A DNA stretch of 64,000 bases from NCBI RefSeq assembly GCF_020164485.1, contig NZ_JAIQZA010000001.1, forward strand, positions 124,001 to 188,000, given 5' to 3'. This document shows positions 1 through 9,380 of the stretch, piece after piece; the first letter of the stretch is position 1; each line of letters begins with the position of its first letter. The notes beneath the pieces are model-generated. The model was given only the letters and a program-made list of their open reading frames with translations. It was not told the origin of the DNA and did no database searches. Both the position numbers and the translations under genes were made by a program. This DNA comes from Salegentibacter tibetensis. GTDB taxonomy: Bacteria; Bacteroidota; Bacteroidia; Flavobacteriales; Flavobacteriaceae.

Positions 1-3000
1 TAATTGTAGAATTTGAAGAAGATGTTGAAGTAGAAAGCGCCAAAATCAAGGTAAAAGACAAGGTAGATATGGTGAAAGCCGAGACTACCTGGCCTACCTT
101 AGATAATGGTGCAAAGGTAGAGCCCAATGTTTTTGACCTTAATATTTCAGAAGAACAACCTATTCTAAACATCAACCTAACGGGGGATTATACGGTTCAG
201 CAATTAAAAGAATATGGCGAATATCTTCAGGAACGTATAGAATTGCTTCCGCAGATAAAAGAAGCCAGTATTCGTGGGGCCGAAGAAATGGAGGTTGAAA
301 TCGCGGTAGATATCTATAAAATGACTGCTTCAAAAGTTAGTTTCACAGATATTGTAAACGCGGTTAGCGGTGAAAACAGAACAATTTCGGGTGGAAATAT
401 TATTACCAGCGGGGTTCAAAAAAATATCAGGATCATTGGGGAAATCGAAGATCCCAGCGAGCTTGACAATGTTGTTGTAAAAACAGAAGGAGGCAATATA
501 TTCCTTAAAGATATCGCAGCTATCAACTTCAGGGAAAAAGATGCTACCACTTTTGCACGCGAATATGGCGACCCCGTGGTTATGCTAGACATAAAAAAAC
601 GTGCCGGCAAGAATATGATCGAGGCTGTAGACCAGATAAAAGAAATTGTAAAAAAAGAACAGGAAGAATATCTTCCAGAAAGTCTGTACATAAGCCTAAC
701 CAACGACCTCTCCACCAATACACGAAGCCAGGTAGACGACCTGGTGAACAACATTATTTTTGGTGTGATTTTGGTGGTTCTGGTTTTAATGTTTTTCCTG
801 GGATTTAGGAATGCATTATTTGTAGGGATCGCGATTCCTTTATCTATGTTCCTTTCTTATATTATCCTGTCCAGTATGGGGTACACCTTGAATACAATGG
901 TGCTTTTTGCCCTGGTAATGGGTCTTGGGATGCTTGTTGATAACGGGATTGTGGTGGTTGAAAACGTCTACACTTTAATGGACGAAGGTATGCCGCGAAA
1001 ACTGGCTGCCAAGCAAGGTTTAGGTGAAATTGCCCGGCCTATTATCGCATCTACAGCCACAACCCTGGCCGCGTTCTTCCCGCTGGGACTCTGGCCGGGA
1101 ATTATAGGAAGTTTTATGGTAATTTTCCCAATCACACTGTCTATCGTTTTAGGTTCTTCACTTTTTGTCGCGCTAATTATCAACTCGATGCTTACCTCTC
1201 AATTTATGAGAACCGAAGAGGAAGAATTTACCAGGAAGAAACTTATAAAAATAAGTTCTATTCTGGCCGGGTTTGGATTATTATTATTAATTATAGGTTT
1301 TGTAGTTGATGCTGGTGCGCTTAGAGCTTTTGGAAATATTTTAATTCTGGCTGCCATTTTACTTTGGGCTTATAAATATTTCCTTTCCCGGGCTGTGGAA
1401 TATTTCCAATATACCGCCCTTAAGAAAATGGAAAATGCCTATGAAAAGACCTTAAAATTTGCGCTACGCGGAAAGAAAGCCTATTTCACCTTTTTCGGAA
1501 CCTTACTTTTGCTATTCCTTTCTTTTGTATTGATTGCGCTGGTTCAACCAAAAGTTTTGTTCTTTCCGGAGAATGAGCCCAACCAGGTTATAACCTATAT
1601 CGAATATCCGCAGGGAACCGATATTAATAAAACCAATGAACTCACCAAACAGGTTGAACAACGTGTTTTTGAAGCCATTAAGCAATATGAAGATGAAGAT
1701 GGCTATAATTTTATGGTTGAATCGGCTATCTCTCAGGTTGGTGAAGGTGCAGGAAATCCCCAAACCGATGGTGGTCAGCAAAATGAAATGCCTCATAAAG
1801 CTAAGATCACGCTTTCAATGCGCGAATTTACCGAAAGGCGTGGCGTGAGCAGTAGCAAAGTTTTATCTGAAGTGCGGGAAGCTGTACAGGGTTTCCCCGG
1901 TGCTTCTATTGTGGTAGAGAAAGATGCCGCCGGTCCACCAACAGGTTACCCCATAAATATGGAACTTAAAGGTGAGGATTATGAGCAAATGCTGTTAGAG
2001 GCTGAAAACTTGCGTTCCTATGTCAACAATCTTAGCATTGCAGGGATTGAAGAACTGAAAATTGACGTTAACAAATCTAAAGCTGAATTAAGTGTAAAAG
2101 TAGACCGGAGAAAAGCCGGACAGCTGGGAGTTTCGACATCTCAGGTAGGTCAGACTTTGAGAAGAGCAATTTATGGGGAAGAGGTTTCTACTTACAAAGA
2201 AGGTGATGATGATTATGAGATAAATGTAAGGTTTGCTGATGAGTACCGCTATAATGAAAACGTATTGTTTAACCAGCCAATTACTTTTAAGGATCAGAAC
2301 ACTGGTGAGATAATTCAAGTACCCATTTCGTCTTTGGTTACTACAGAATCTGCATCTTCTTTTAGTTCCATTAAAAGAAAAGATCTAAAAAGGGTGATTA
2401 CCCTCTATTCTAATGTGCTGCAAGGTTACAACGGAAACGAAATTGTAGGCCAGTTAAAAACAGCCCTTAGAAGTTATGATCTTCCGAAGAATATCACTTT
2501 AGAGTTCACCGGTGAACAGGAAGAACAGGAAGAAAATATGGCTTTTTTGCTAAAAGCATTATTAATCGCTTTAGGCGGAATTCTGCTTATTCTTGTCGCC
2601 CAGTTTAACTCACTGTCCAAACCGATCATCATCATTATGGCGGTAGTATTGAGTTTGGTGGGAGTGTTCCTTGGATTGATCATTTTCCAGATGGATTTTA
2701 TCATTATTATGACAATGATGGGAATTATCTCTCTCGCGGGGATCGTAGTTAATAATGCCATTGTACTTATTGACTATACTCAAATTCTTATAGACCGGAA
2801 AAAACGGGAACTGAATGTAGATGAAGACGAACTTTTAACCCGGGCACAGTATTTTGACTGTATTGTTAGAGGAGGAAAATCGAGGTTACGACCTGTACTG
2901 CTTACTGCGATTACTACCGTACTTGGTTTAATCCCATTGGCAGTAGGTTTGAATATAGATTTCTTTAGTTTATTTACAGATTACGATCCAAAAGTATTTA

Positions 3001-3185
3001 TTGGTGGAGACAACGTGATCTTCTGGGGGCCTCTGGCCTGGACGGTAATCTTTGGGTTGGTGTTTGCCACCTTCCTTACGCTGGTTGTTGTTCCGGTAAT
3101 GTTCTACCTGGTAAATCGCGCCAAGGTGAAAATCGCCGATAAACGCAAGGAGCGGAAACAAAGAAAGCTGGAAGCAAGAACTTAA
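1..3185 (+). CDS. RND-family efflux transporter permease subunit, 5' end outside window
   Basis: Inner-membrane proton-driven pump of the AcrB/CusA/CzcA superfamily, normally part of a tripartite export complex. The reading frame is open from base 3, so the gene starts upstream; roughly 90 N-terminal residues (first membrane helix and start of the porter domain) are missing, leaving about 1060 residues. Visible: porter domain segments, two clusters of hydrophobic helices (about 750-1400 and 2530-3110) and the TM4-type motif with GMLVDNGIVVVENV, where the Asp fits the proton relay. The adaptor and outer-membrane genes are not downstream; in this family they usually lie upstream. Substrate cannot be told. 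Family call is firm; the first ATG at 69 is internal. Confidence 0.93.
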   Translation, partial: IVEFEEDVEVESAKIKVKDKVDMVKAETTWPTLDNGAKVEPNVFDLNISEEQPILNINLTGDYTVQQLKEYGEYLQERIELLPQIKEASIRGAEEMEVEIAVDIYKMTASKVSFTDIVNAVSGENRTISGGNIITSGVQKNIRIIGEIEDPSELDNVVVKTEGGNIFLKDIAAINFREKDATTFAREYGDPVVMLDIKKRAGKNMIEAVDQIKEIVKKEQEEYLPESLYISLTNDLSTNTRSQVDDLVNNIIFGVILVVLVLMFFLGFRNALFVGIAIPLSMFLSYIILSSMGYTLNTMVLFALVMGLGMLVDNGIVVVENVYTLMDEGMPRKLAAKQGLGEIARPIIASTATTLAAFFPLGLWPGIIGSFMVIFPITLSIVLGSSLFVALIINSMLTSQFMRTEEEEFTRKKLIKISSILAGFGLLLLIIGFVVDAGALRAFGNILILAAILLWAYKYFLSRAVEYFQYTALKKMENAYEKTLKFALRGKKAYFTFFGTLLLLFLSFVLIALVQPKVLFFPENEPNQVITYIEYPQGTDINKTNELTKQVEQRVFEAIKQYEDEDGYNFMVESAISQVGEGAGNPQTDGGQQNEMPHKAKITLSMREFTERRGVSSSKVLSEVREAVQGFPGASIVVEKDAAGPPTGYPINMELKGEDYEQMLLEAENLRSYVNNLSIAGIEELKIDVNKSKAELSVKVDRRKAGQLGVSTSQVGQTLRRAIYGEEVSTYKEGDDDYEINVRFADEYRYNENVLFNQPITFKDQNTGEIIQVPISSLVTTESASSFSSIKRKDLKRVITLYSNVLQGYNGNEIVGQLKTALRSYDLPKNITLEFTGEQEEQEENMAFLLKALLIALGGILLILVAQFNSLSKPIIIIMAVVLSLVGVFLGLIIFQMDFIIIMTMMGIISLAGIVVNNAIVLIDYTQILIDRKKRELNVDEDELLTRAQYFDCIVRGGKSRLRPVLLTAITTVLGLIPLAVGLNIDFFSLFTDYDPKVFIGGDNVIFWGPLAWTVIFGLVFATFLTLVVVPVMFYLVNRAKVKIADKRKERKQRKLEART

Positions 3186-3197
3186 ATTACAAAAAAA

Positions 3198-3643
3198 GCT
3201 GTCTGAAAAGTTTTTTAAATCGTCATTCTGAACTGGTTTCAGAATCTAAGATGTTGATAATAAAATCATGTTAGAAGCTGAAACCAGTTACCATTGACGT
3301 ATTTTAATATCCTGTTATTTAGGTTTGTTTTTTATATTTCTATATTCAAAAAGAAACTTACCTGGTTTGGAAGTTTCCTTTTTCATTTTTTGCGTGTATT
3401 CCTCTCACTGCGTTCGTCGGATACAAGTAAAACGAAACAAAACCCGCCTGAACGGACGGGCAGGAAGGGCGCCTATGTGGAGGTGTTTTTTTGGCAACTG
3501 CCTTCCTCTCCCTTTTGGTCGTCGGAGGCAGAAAAAATCGCACACGGAGTTTAAAACTCGCTATGCTCGAAACGTCATTTTACTACGCTAGGTAATTTTT
3601 TATCACGGGTCTCAGCTTGACGGAATTAGACTTTTCAGACAGC
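3198..3643. repeat. 446-bp element bounded by 14-bp terminal inverted repeats
   Basis: Left end GCTGTCTGAAAAGT (3198-3211) and right end ACTTTTCAGACAGC (3630-3643) are perfect inverted copies. A related 82-bp element lies at 25235-25316, and a right-end-like sequence (AAGACAGCCTCTTTT) at 46980-46994. No transposase is inside. It could be a MITE-like non-autonomous element or a degenerate repeat assembly; no clear target duplication is visible. Confidence 0.5.
3222..3299. repeat. Paired palindromic repeat (REP/BIME-like), copy 1
   Basis: Two inverted half-units, CGTCATTCTGAACTGGTTTC onward and its mirror ending in CATTGACG, with a 12-bp perfect inverted repeat AACTGGTTTCAG (3231-3242) / CTGAAACCAGTT (3278-3289). 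The same architecture recurs at 32361, 35922, 46885 and 59471. Confidence 0.75.
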
Positions 3644-3761
3644 CTCATTTTTATTTCTACTATTTACAGGGAATTCACTTATTCCATTTTCCATTTAATT
3701 GAGGTAGCTTAAAAGATTAAACTTTTTAAAAAAAAGCTTTTAACCAATAAAACGGGAAATT

Positions 3762-4226
3762 ATGAAAATCCAACATCAGTTTACGGAAGTGAAAAGTTTT
3801 TACTTTTTACTAATGCTCTTATTATGCGGCGGAATTTTCGCCCAGGAAACTTCTGAAAACTCAATCGCGTTTTCAAAAAGCGACTCAAATCTGGAATGGG
3901 GTCCCTGCCCCGATTTTATGCCTGCAGGATGTAATATAGCAGTCTTGCACGGAAATCCTGCCGAAAAAAATGCCGACATCTTTTTTAAAGTTCCGGCTAA
4001 TGCTAACATCCCTACTCACACTCACACTTCTGCCGAGCGCATGGTACTTATCTCTGGTGAAATGGAAGTAACTTATGACGGAGAACAACCACAGACTTTA
4101 AAAGAAGGATCGTATGCTTACGGACCGGCCAATAAACCGCATTCAGCTAAATGCGGAGATTCTCCCTGCGTTCTTTTTATCGCCTTTGAAGATCCGGTAG
4201 ATGCAATACCGGTAGAGAAAGACTAA
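3762..4226 (+). CDS. Secreted cupin-domain protein
   Basis: A 154-residue protein with an N-terminal hydrophobic signal segment ending near GGIFAQE, so probably exported. The rest is one small cupin beta-barrel: HTHTSAERMVLISGEMEV carries the first metal-binding motif (histidines plus Glu) and the later segment with PANKPHSAKC carries the last histidine. Resembles the ChrR/anti-sigma-type cupin class seen in oxidative-stress and unknown-function proteins. Four cysteines (CPDF, GCN, KCGD, PCV) may form disulfides outside the cytoplasm. Monocistronic: a hairpin terminator follows and the next gene points towards it. Substrate unknown. Confidence 0.8.
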   Translation: MKIQHQFTEVKSFYFLLMLLLCGGIFAQETSENSIAFSKSDSNLEWGPCPDFMPAGCNIAVLHGNPAEKNADIFFKVPANANIPTHTHTSAERMVLISGEMEVTYDGEQPQTLKEGSYAYGPANKPHSAKCGDSPCVLFIAFEDPVDAIPVEKD

Positions 4227-4246
4227 AATTCAGATTTAATCGAATA

Positions 4247-4280
4247 AAAAAAGGCCGTCTTTTCAGACAGCCTTTAATTT
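4247..4280. terminator. Bidirectional terminator between converging genes
   Basis: Stem AAAGGCCGTCT (4250-4260) / AGACAGCCTTT (4265-4275) with one mismatch on the plus strand that becomes a G-U pair on the minus strand, A-rich on the left and T-rich on the right. Its right arm matches the terminal repeat of the 3198-3643 element, so the terminator may derive from that repeat. Confidence 0.65.
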
Positions 4281-4298
4281 TATATAGGAAATTAGCTT

Positions 4299-4658
4299 TT
4301 AGTTATCAGCTAAAGTACCATCGCTTTTCCAGGTATTCACCCCAGCGATTTGGTTATTATCGTAATCAACTTCAGTTAATTTATCTGAACTCCAGAAAAA
4401 CCATTTTCCGGTTTTCACTCCTTTAGTATAAGTAGCGATGCTTTGCTTTTTACCCTCAGCATCATAAGCAATCCATTCGCCATGAAGCTTTCCATCTTTG
4501 TAAGTTCCCATTTGTTGGACAGAACCATCTTCATAATAGAAAGTTCCTTTAATAAGATCTCCTTCTTTTTCAAATTTTGGTTCTGGACTTTCTTGCGCCA
4601 TAGCAGCTGCTCCAAAGGTAAAAATGGCAGCCATCAATATGTTTTTTATCTTTTTCAT
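4299..4658 (-). CDS. Secreted MORN-variant repeat protein (YwqK-like)
   Basis: A 119-residue protein with signal peptide (cleavage near AMAQES). The mature part is built of MORN_2-type repeats: GTFYYEDGSVQQMGTYKDGK, then LHGEWIAYDAEGKKQSIATY, then KTGKWFFWSSDKLTEVDYDN. This repeat family (YwqK) is often labelled an antitoxin by transferred annotation; nothing here supports a toxin partner. Likely a periplasmic or surface protein of unknown role, common as short single genes in Flavobacteriia. Its upstream region is a 306-base AT-rich gap shared with aspS. Confidence 0.75.
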   Translation of the reverse strand: MKKIKNILMAAIFTFGAAAMAQESPEPKFEKEGDLIKGTFYYEDGSVQQMGTYKDGKLHGEWIAYDAEGKKQSIATYTKGVKTGKWFFWSSDKLTEVDYDNNQIAGVNTWKSDGTLADN

Positions 4659-4864
4659 AGTCTTATTCTTTAAACTTTACTTTACAAATATAGCTAAATG
4701 TTTACTTTAAAACAACAATCACGTAACATTAACTTAACATTGAGGTGTTAAAAACCTAATAAACAAACACTTAAATGTGGTTTTTTAACTTAACACAGAG
4801 AGAATTCTTGATACTATACACAAAATATCAGCTAAAAACATAGGTTGATTTGGGCCACACTCAT

Positions 4865-4891
4865 GAGTATTTAAATCTCAATTGGTGAGTA
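4865..4891 (+). repeat. 27-bp palindromic motif, copy 1 (diverged)
   Basis: GAGTATTTAAATCTCAATTG then GTGAGTA. Same layout as the copies at 6769-6795 and 28950-28976, but the central palindrome is less perfect here. Confidence 0.5.
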
Positions 4892-4931
4892 TTTTCTCCG
4901 GCTATTTATCGCCAAAACCATAAGAACTTCT

Positions 4932-4939
4932 TACTTTTG
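4932..4939 (+). promoter_or_regulatory. Bacteroidota -7 box of aspS promoter
   Basis: TACTTTTG fits the TAnnTTTG consensus, 25 bases before the aspS ATG. A clear TTTG -33 box at the usual 19-22 base spacing is not obvious. Confidence 0.55.
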
Positions 4940-4964
4940 CGCTACTTAAAATTTCAGGAATATC

Positions 4965-6743
4965 ATGTATAGAAGTCACACCTGCGGGGAATTAAATGCA
5001 GCTTCAATTGGCCGGGAAGTAAAACTTTCGGGTTGGGTTCAAAAAATAAGGGACAAAGGTTTTATGGTTTGGGTAGATTTGCGCGATCGTTACGGCATCA
5101 CTCAGCTTATTTTTGATGAAGATCGTTCTTCAAAAGAACTTATGGAAAAAGCTCAAAAACTGGGTCGTGAATTTGTAATCCAGGTGAGCGGAAAAGTAAT
5201 TGAACGGGAATCTAAGAATACAAATATTCCAACCGGTGAAATTGAGGTTTTGGTTGAAGAAGTCAATATTCTCAACACCTCCCTTACTCCTCCTTTTACT
5301 ATTGAAGATGAAACCGATGGTGGCGAAGACCTAAGAATGAAATACCGTTATCTCGATATTCGTAGAAATCCGGTAAAAAATAAACTGAAATTTCGCCATA
5401 AGGTTGGGATGGAAGTTAGAAACTATCTTTCTGAACAGGATTTTATCGAGGTGGAAACGCCATACTTAATCAAATCTACACCTGAAGGTGCTCGCGATTT
5501 TGTAGTACCAAGCCGAATGAACCAAGGGCAGTTTTATGCCCTGCCCCAATCGCCACAAACTTTTAAGCAATTGCTTATGGTTGGCGGGATGGATAAATAT
5601 TTCCAGATCGTAAAGTGTTTTAGGGATGAAGACCTTAGAGCCGACAGGCAGCCGGAATTCACACAAATTGACTGTGAAATGGCTTTTGTTGAACAGGAAG
5701 ATATCCTGAATATTTTTGAAGGATTAACCACCCATTTACTAAAAGAGATCAATGGCGTGGAAGTAGCAGAATTCCCAAGAATGACCTACGCTGAAGCGAT
5801 GAAAAAATACGGAAACGACAAACCAGACATAAGGTTTGGGATGGAGTTTGCCGAATTAAACGAAATTGCTAAAAACAAAGGTTTTAATGTTTTCGATCAG
5901 CAGGAATTGGTCGTGGGAATCGCGGTTCCGGGAGCGGCTTCTTTCACAAGAAAAGAAATAGACAAATTAATATCCTGGGTTAAAAGACCACAGGTAGGCG
6001 CCAACGGACTCGTTTGGGCGAAATATAATGAAGACGGAACTTTAAAATCTTCCGTAGATAAATTTTATTCTGAAGAAAATCTAAAAACCTGGGCAGAAGC
6101 TACCAATGCAAAACCCGGAGATCTTATTCTGGTAATGGCCGGTGATGCCAATAAAACCAGGACCCAGCTAAGCGCTTTAAGAATGCACCTAGGGAACGAA
6201 TTAGGTTTGAGAAAAGCCAATGAATTCGCTCCGCTTTGGGTTGTGGATTTCCCATTACTGGAATGGGATGAAGAAACAAAACGTTTTCACGCGATGCACC
6301 ACCCCTTTACTTCACCAAAGAAGGAAGATTTTGCACTACTGGAAACCAACCCGGGAGAAGTTCGTGCCAATGCTTACGACTTGGTACTGAACGGAAATGA
6401 AATTGGCGGTGGTTCTATAAGAATTCATGACAAAGAAACTCAGGCCAAAATGTTCGATTACTTAGGTTTCACCCCGGAAGAAGCCAAAGCACAATTCGGC
6501 TTTTTAATGGATGCTTTCCAATACGGCGCACCACCTCACGGTGGAATTGCCTTTGGTTTTGACAGGTTAGTAGCCATTCTGGGCGGTCAGGAAAGCATCA
6601 GGGATTTTATTGCTTTTCCTAAAAATAACAACGGCAGGGACGTGATGATAGATGCACCGGCCACACTTGATGAAGCACAGCTCAAGGAGCTTCATCTACA
6701 GGTAAACCTGGAAGAAAGCTCAAAAAGTATCCCCGGAAAATGA
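4965..6743 (+). CDS. aspS: Aspartate--tRNA ligase
   Basis: Charges tRNA-Asp with aspartate in the cytoplasm. The 592-residue length is right for the bacterial type. N-terminal OB-fold anticodon domain ([20 protein letters not shown]), class II catalytic core with motif 1 region RYLDIRR, motif 2 [18 protein letters not shown], the bacterial GAD insertion in the middle (about residues 285-430), and motif 3 [15 protein letters not shown]. The start gives the conserved [11 protein letters not shown]-terminus. Single gene with its own promoter and a terminator after it. Confidence 0.98.
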   Translation: MYRSHTCGELNAASIGREVKLSGWVQKIRDKGFMVWVDLRDRYGITQLIFDEDRSSKELMEKAQKLGREFVIQVSGKVIERESKNTNIPTGEIEVLVEEVNILNTSLTPPFTIEDETDGGEDLRMKYRYLDIRRNPVKNKLKFRHKVGMEVRNYLSEQDFIEVETPYLIKSTPEGARDFVVPSRMNQGQFYALPQSPQTFKQLLMVGGMDKYFQIVKCFRDEDLRADRQPEFTQIDCEMAFVEQEDILNIFEGLTTHLLKEINGVEVAEFPRMTYAEAMKKYGNDKPDIRFGMEFAELNEIAKNKGFNVFDQQELVVGIAVPGAASFTRKEIDKLISWVKRPQVGANGLVWAKYNEDGTLKSSVDKFYSEENLKTWAEATNAKPGDLILVMAGDANKTRTQLSALRMHLGNELGLRKANEFAPLWVVDFPLLEWDEETKRFHAMHHPFTSPKKEDFALLETNPGEVRANAYDLVLNGNEIGGGSIRIHDKETQAKMFDYLGFTPEEAKAQFGFLMDAFQYGAPPHGGIAFGFDRLVAILGGQESIRDFIAFPKNNNGRDVMIDAPATLDEAQLKELHLQVNLEESSKSIPGK

Positions 6744-6768
6744 TTCTTTTAATTCAAGGCAAGCACCA

Positions 6769-6795
6769 GAGCATTTAAATCTCGATTATCGAGTA
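6769..6795 (+). repeat. 27-bp palindromic motif, copy 2
   Basis: GAGCATTTAAATCTCGATTA then TCGAGTA; contains the near-perfect palindrome CTCGATTATCGAG. It lies between the aspS stop and its terminator. Copies at 4865 and 28950. Confidence 0.6.
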
Positions 6796-6810
6796 AAATT
6801 ATAATTGATG

Positions 6811-6841
6811 GAAAATCCCGGTTTCACATCGGGTTTTTTTT
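6811..6841 (+). terminator. Terminator after aspS
   Basis: CCCG (6817-6820) and CGGG (6830-6833) flank a 9-base loop, with A-rich left side and a run of eight T after the stem. Confidence 0.6.
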
Positions 6842-6865
6842 ATCTTCACTTAAATAAAATTTTGA

Positions 6866-8656
6866 GTGAGTACTAAAGTCACAAAACTTTTAACCCAATT
6901 TTCAGACTGGAGCACCAGGAATCTTAGCCATCAGCAATTCTTGATGGTGTTAAGTTCTCTTATTGGTTTCCTTGCGGGCCTCGTAGCGGTTAGTATCAAG
7001 AATTTTACCCACTATATCCAACGTTTACTGGAAGACGAATTTATTGTGAATTATCACAATGCTTTCTATTTTATTTTCCCAATCCTGGGGATTGCCATTA
7101 CCATCTTCATTATAAAATATATTATAAAAAAAGATTTAGGAAATGGTATTCCTACAGTTTTGCATGCTATTTCCAAAAGACAGGGGATTATGCGCAGGTT
7201 TCAATCTTACGCATCCTTAATTACCGCACCGCTTACGGTAGGGTTCGGGGGGTCTGTTGGTTTAGAGGCGCCTACAGTCGCTACCGGGGCCTCCATAAGC
7301 TCCAACTTATCGCGGCTGTTTAAAATGAATCAGGCCACTCGCACCCTTTTAATAGGTTGTGCTGCTGCCGGGGCGATGTCCTCTTTATTCAAGGCGCCAA
7401 TTGCCGCAATAATTTTCGCGATAGAGATATTTAGCCTGGACCTTACTCTGGTTTCCATGATCCCGTTACTTACAGCCTCGGTTTCTGCGATACTTACCTC
7501 CTATTTCTTTTTTGGCAACGATATCATTTTACATTATCAATTAAGTGATCAATTTGATGTTTCTGAAGTTCCATTTTACGTTTTACTGGGCGTAATAGCA
7601 GCGGTTTGTTCAATTTACTTCGGAAAGGTTTATTTTAAATCTGCAGAGCTATTCCGGAAAATAAAATCGGGGTTCCTCAGATTGCTTGCCGGCGGACTTG
7701 GGCTGGGAGTATTGATATTTTTTATTCCTCCACTCTACGGGGAAGGTTACGACGTGATCAATAATTTGCTTCAGGAAAATTATATGTTTGCCCTGCAAAC
7801 CAATTTATTTGATGCATATCTGGATAACATCTGGGTGGTGATTCTCCTCCTGGCGGGGCTTGTGGTTTTCAAGATTATCGCAACATCTCTAACCCTGGGT
7901 GCAGGAGGAGTTGGAGGTATTTTTGCACCAGTTTTATTTATGGGTAGCGCCATGGGACATTGTTTTGCGCTGATTGTAAATAATCTCGGACTGCTGAATA
8001 ATCCTATTTCGGTAAGTAATTTCACTTTGGTAGGAATGGCCGGGGTTATGGCGGGAGTTATGCATGCGCCGCTTACTGCAATTTTCCTTATTGCCGAACT
8101 TACCGGCGGCTATGAGCTTTTTGTTCCGCTAATGATTACCGCTGCCATTTCTTTTGTGGTAACCAGCAGGTTTCAACCGCATTCAGTATACACCATGGAA
8201 CTTGCCCAACGCGGGGAGCTACTAACCCACAATAAAGATCAGGCTGTTTTAACCCTTTTGAATATTCAGCAGATTATAGAAAAAAACTTTGTGACTCTTA
8301 ATATCGAGATGAATCTAGGCGATGTTATTCACGAAGGTGTGATAAAATCTTCCCGAAATCTTTTTCCCGTTATCGATGAAAACCGTAACTTTTTAGGTAT
8401 CATTCTTTTAGACGATATAAGGCCGATAATGTTCGACCAGAAAATGTATGAAGAGGTAAAGGTGAGCGATATTATGCAACGAGCCCCTGAAATAATAGAC
8501 CTTAGAAAAGACCGCTCAAAAGATATCATGACTAAATTTCAGGAAACAAATGCCTGGAACCTCCCGGTGGTGGAAGATGGAAAGTATATTGGTTTTATTT
8601 CAAAATCTAAACTACTCACCGCATACCGTCAAAAACTAATAGAAGTAACTGTTTAA
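6866..8656 (+). CDS. ClC-type chloride channel/antiporter with C-terminal CBS domains
   Basis: Inner-membrane chloride channel or Cl-/H+ exchanger. About 430 residues of hydrophobic helices carry the three family signatures: GNGIP (92-96), GSVGLEAP (129-136, E134 in the place of the gating glutamate) and GGIFAP (about 355). A pair of CBS domains follows (about 460-590), suggesting nucleotide-dependent control. Start is GTG at 6866: an in-frame TGA lies just before it and the next ATG would remove 26 conserved-looking residues. Four bases separate it from the next gene, so they are likely cotranscribed. The proton-glutamate position that would separate exchanger from channel was not resolved. 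Confidence 0.92.
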   Translation: MSTKVTKLLTQFSDWSTRNLSHQQFLMVLSSLIGFLAGLVAVSIKNFTHYIQRLLEDEFIVNYHNAFYFIFPILGIAITIFIIKYIIKKDLGNGIPTVLHAISKRQGIMRRFQSYASLITAPLTVGFGGSVGLEAPTVATGASISSNLSRLFKMNQATRTLLIGCAAAGAMSSLFKAPIAAIIFAIEIFSLDLTLVSMIPLLTASVSAILTSYFFFGNDIILHYQLSDQFDVSEVPFYVLLGVIAAVCSIYFGKVYFKSAELFRKIKSGFLRLLAGGLGLGVLIFFIPPLYGEGYDVINNLLQENYMFALQTNLFDAYLDNIWVVILLLAGLVVFKIIATSLTLGAGGVGGIFAPVLFMGSAMGHCFALIVNNLGLLNNPISVSNFTLVGMAGVMAGVMHAPLTAIFLIAELTGGYELFVPLMITAAISFVVTSRFQPHSVYTMELAQRGELLTHNKDQAVLTLLNIQQIIEKNFVTLNIEMNLGDVIHEGVIKSSRNLFPVIDENRNFLGIILLDDIRPIMFDQKMYEEVKVSDIMQRAPEIIDLRKDRSKDIMTKFQETNAWNLPVVEDGKYIGFISKSKLLTAYRQKLIEVTV

Positions 8657-8660
8657 TGCT

Positions 8661-8900
8661 ATGAATACCATTTTAAAGATACTGGGCATATTAATTTTAA
8701 TTGCCATTGGAGTAGGGTTTTATACCCGCACTTTTGAAGATGTTTTGCTGGGAGACCAGATAATTGGTCTAGCTGTACTGGCAAGTGCATTTATTTTAAT
8801 GCCAATTTTCCTCTATGTGAGATGGAAAGGAAAACGTCTCAAAGACTACACTCTCACTAAAGAGAACATGGATAGAATGAAAGACAAAGGCATAGATTAA
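8661..8900 (+). CDS. Small two-helix membrane protein
   Basis: A 79-residue protein with two hydrophobic segments (about 4-22 and 36-54) and a charged C-terminal tail (KGKRLKDYTLTKENMDRMKD). It begins 5 bases after the ClC channel stop, so they probably form an operon, and it may accompany the channel, but I recognise no function. Small paired-helix proteins like this are frequent in Flavobacteriia. Confidence 0.75.
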   Translation: MNTILKILGILILIAIGVGFYTRTFEDVLLGDQIIGLAVLASAFILMPIFLYVRWKGKRLKDYTLTKENMDRMKDKGID

Positions 8901-8944
8901 GCGTCTATTTTAAAAGACTTTCAAAAGAAAATTAAAAATATTGC

Positions 8945-8974
8945 ATTGTCATCAATAATATTATGCTAACTTTG
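8945..8974 (+). promoter_or_regulatory. Promoter of cold-shock gene
   Basis: -7 box TAACTTTG (8967-8974) with an ATTG at 8945-8948 eighteen bases before it as a possible -33 element. The leader is about 25-30 nt of pure A/T, as often seen in cold-shock mRNAs. Confidence 0.6.
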
Positions 8975-9005
8975 CCCTTTATTAATTATTTATTTTATTA
9001 TTACG

Positions 9006-9200
9006 ATGGAAGGTACAGTTAAATTTTTCAATGAATCAAAAGGATATGGATTCATTACCAACGACGAAACAGGAAGAGACATCTTCGTACACATTACTGG
9101 ATTAGATGGCGAGAGCTTGAACGAAGGTGATAAAGTTGAGTACGTTGAAGTAGAAGGTAGAAAAGGAGTTAACGCTGCGGAAGTACGCGTTATAGAATAA
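9006..9200 (+). CDS. Cold-shock domain protein (CspA family)
   Basis: A 64-residue single-stranded nucleic-acid binding protein, an RNA chaperone in this family. The five-stranded OB-fold is complete: MEGTVKFFNESKGYGFIT contains RNP1 (KGYGFI) and DIFVHITGL contains RNP2. Length is slightly shorter than E. coli CspA. It is monocistronic with its own promoter and a strong terminator. The paralogue cannot be assigned from sequence alone. Confidence 0.95.
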   Translation: MEGTVKFFNESKGYGFITNDETGRDIFVHITGLDGESLNEGDKVEYVEVEGRKGVNAAEVRVIE

Positions 9201-9229
9201 TATATATTATCCTATTTCAAGAACTTGAA

Positions 9230-9256
9230 AAGCCGCTGTGATAGCGGCTTTTTTTA
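9230..9256 (+). terminator. Terminator of cold-shock gene
   Basis: Perfect 8-bp stem AAGCCGCT (9230-9237) / AGCGGCTT (9243-9250), 5-base loop, then T run. Confidence 0.9.
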
Positions 9257-9380
9257 TGCTCTAATTTTAATGATTTAGATTTTTAATCTGAGTATGACTA
9301 CGACATCTTTATAGCCCGGAATTCAGGCCATTCATTATTGATTTCTCTTCTAAAATTTAAGGATATTAAAGAAGATACAG

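Larger units (their letters stand above)
3186..3761. other. Long non-coding spacer rich in repeats
   Basis: This 576-base stretch has no believable gene; short open frames at 3294-3591 lie in repeat DNA and resemble nothing. It holds a 14-bp perfect inverted repeat at its outer edges (3198-3211 and 3630-3643), a paired palindrome (3222-3299) and a hairpin CCCGCCTGAA...CGGGCAGG (3443-3464) that recurs near 11163. The middle part is richer in GC than the surrounding DNA. Confidence 0.7.
4659..4964. promoter_or_regulatory. Divergent intergenic region upstream of aspS
   Basis: AT-rich 306-base gap between two divergent genes. It holds a -7 box TACTTTTG (4932-4939) for aspS and one copy of the repeated motif GAGYATYTAAATCTC...GAGTA (4865-4891). 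I see no riboswitch or T-box-like structure. Confidence 0.5.

Noticed and set aside
3294-3591. Overlapping short open frames in the first long spacer
   Set aside because: They lie inside repeat DNA, have odd composition (for example FFWQLPSSPFWSSEAEK), no start signals and no resemblance to a family.
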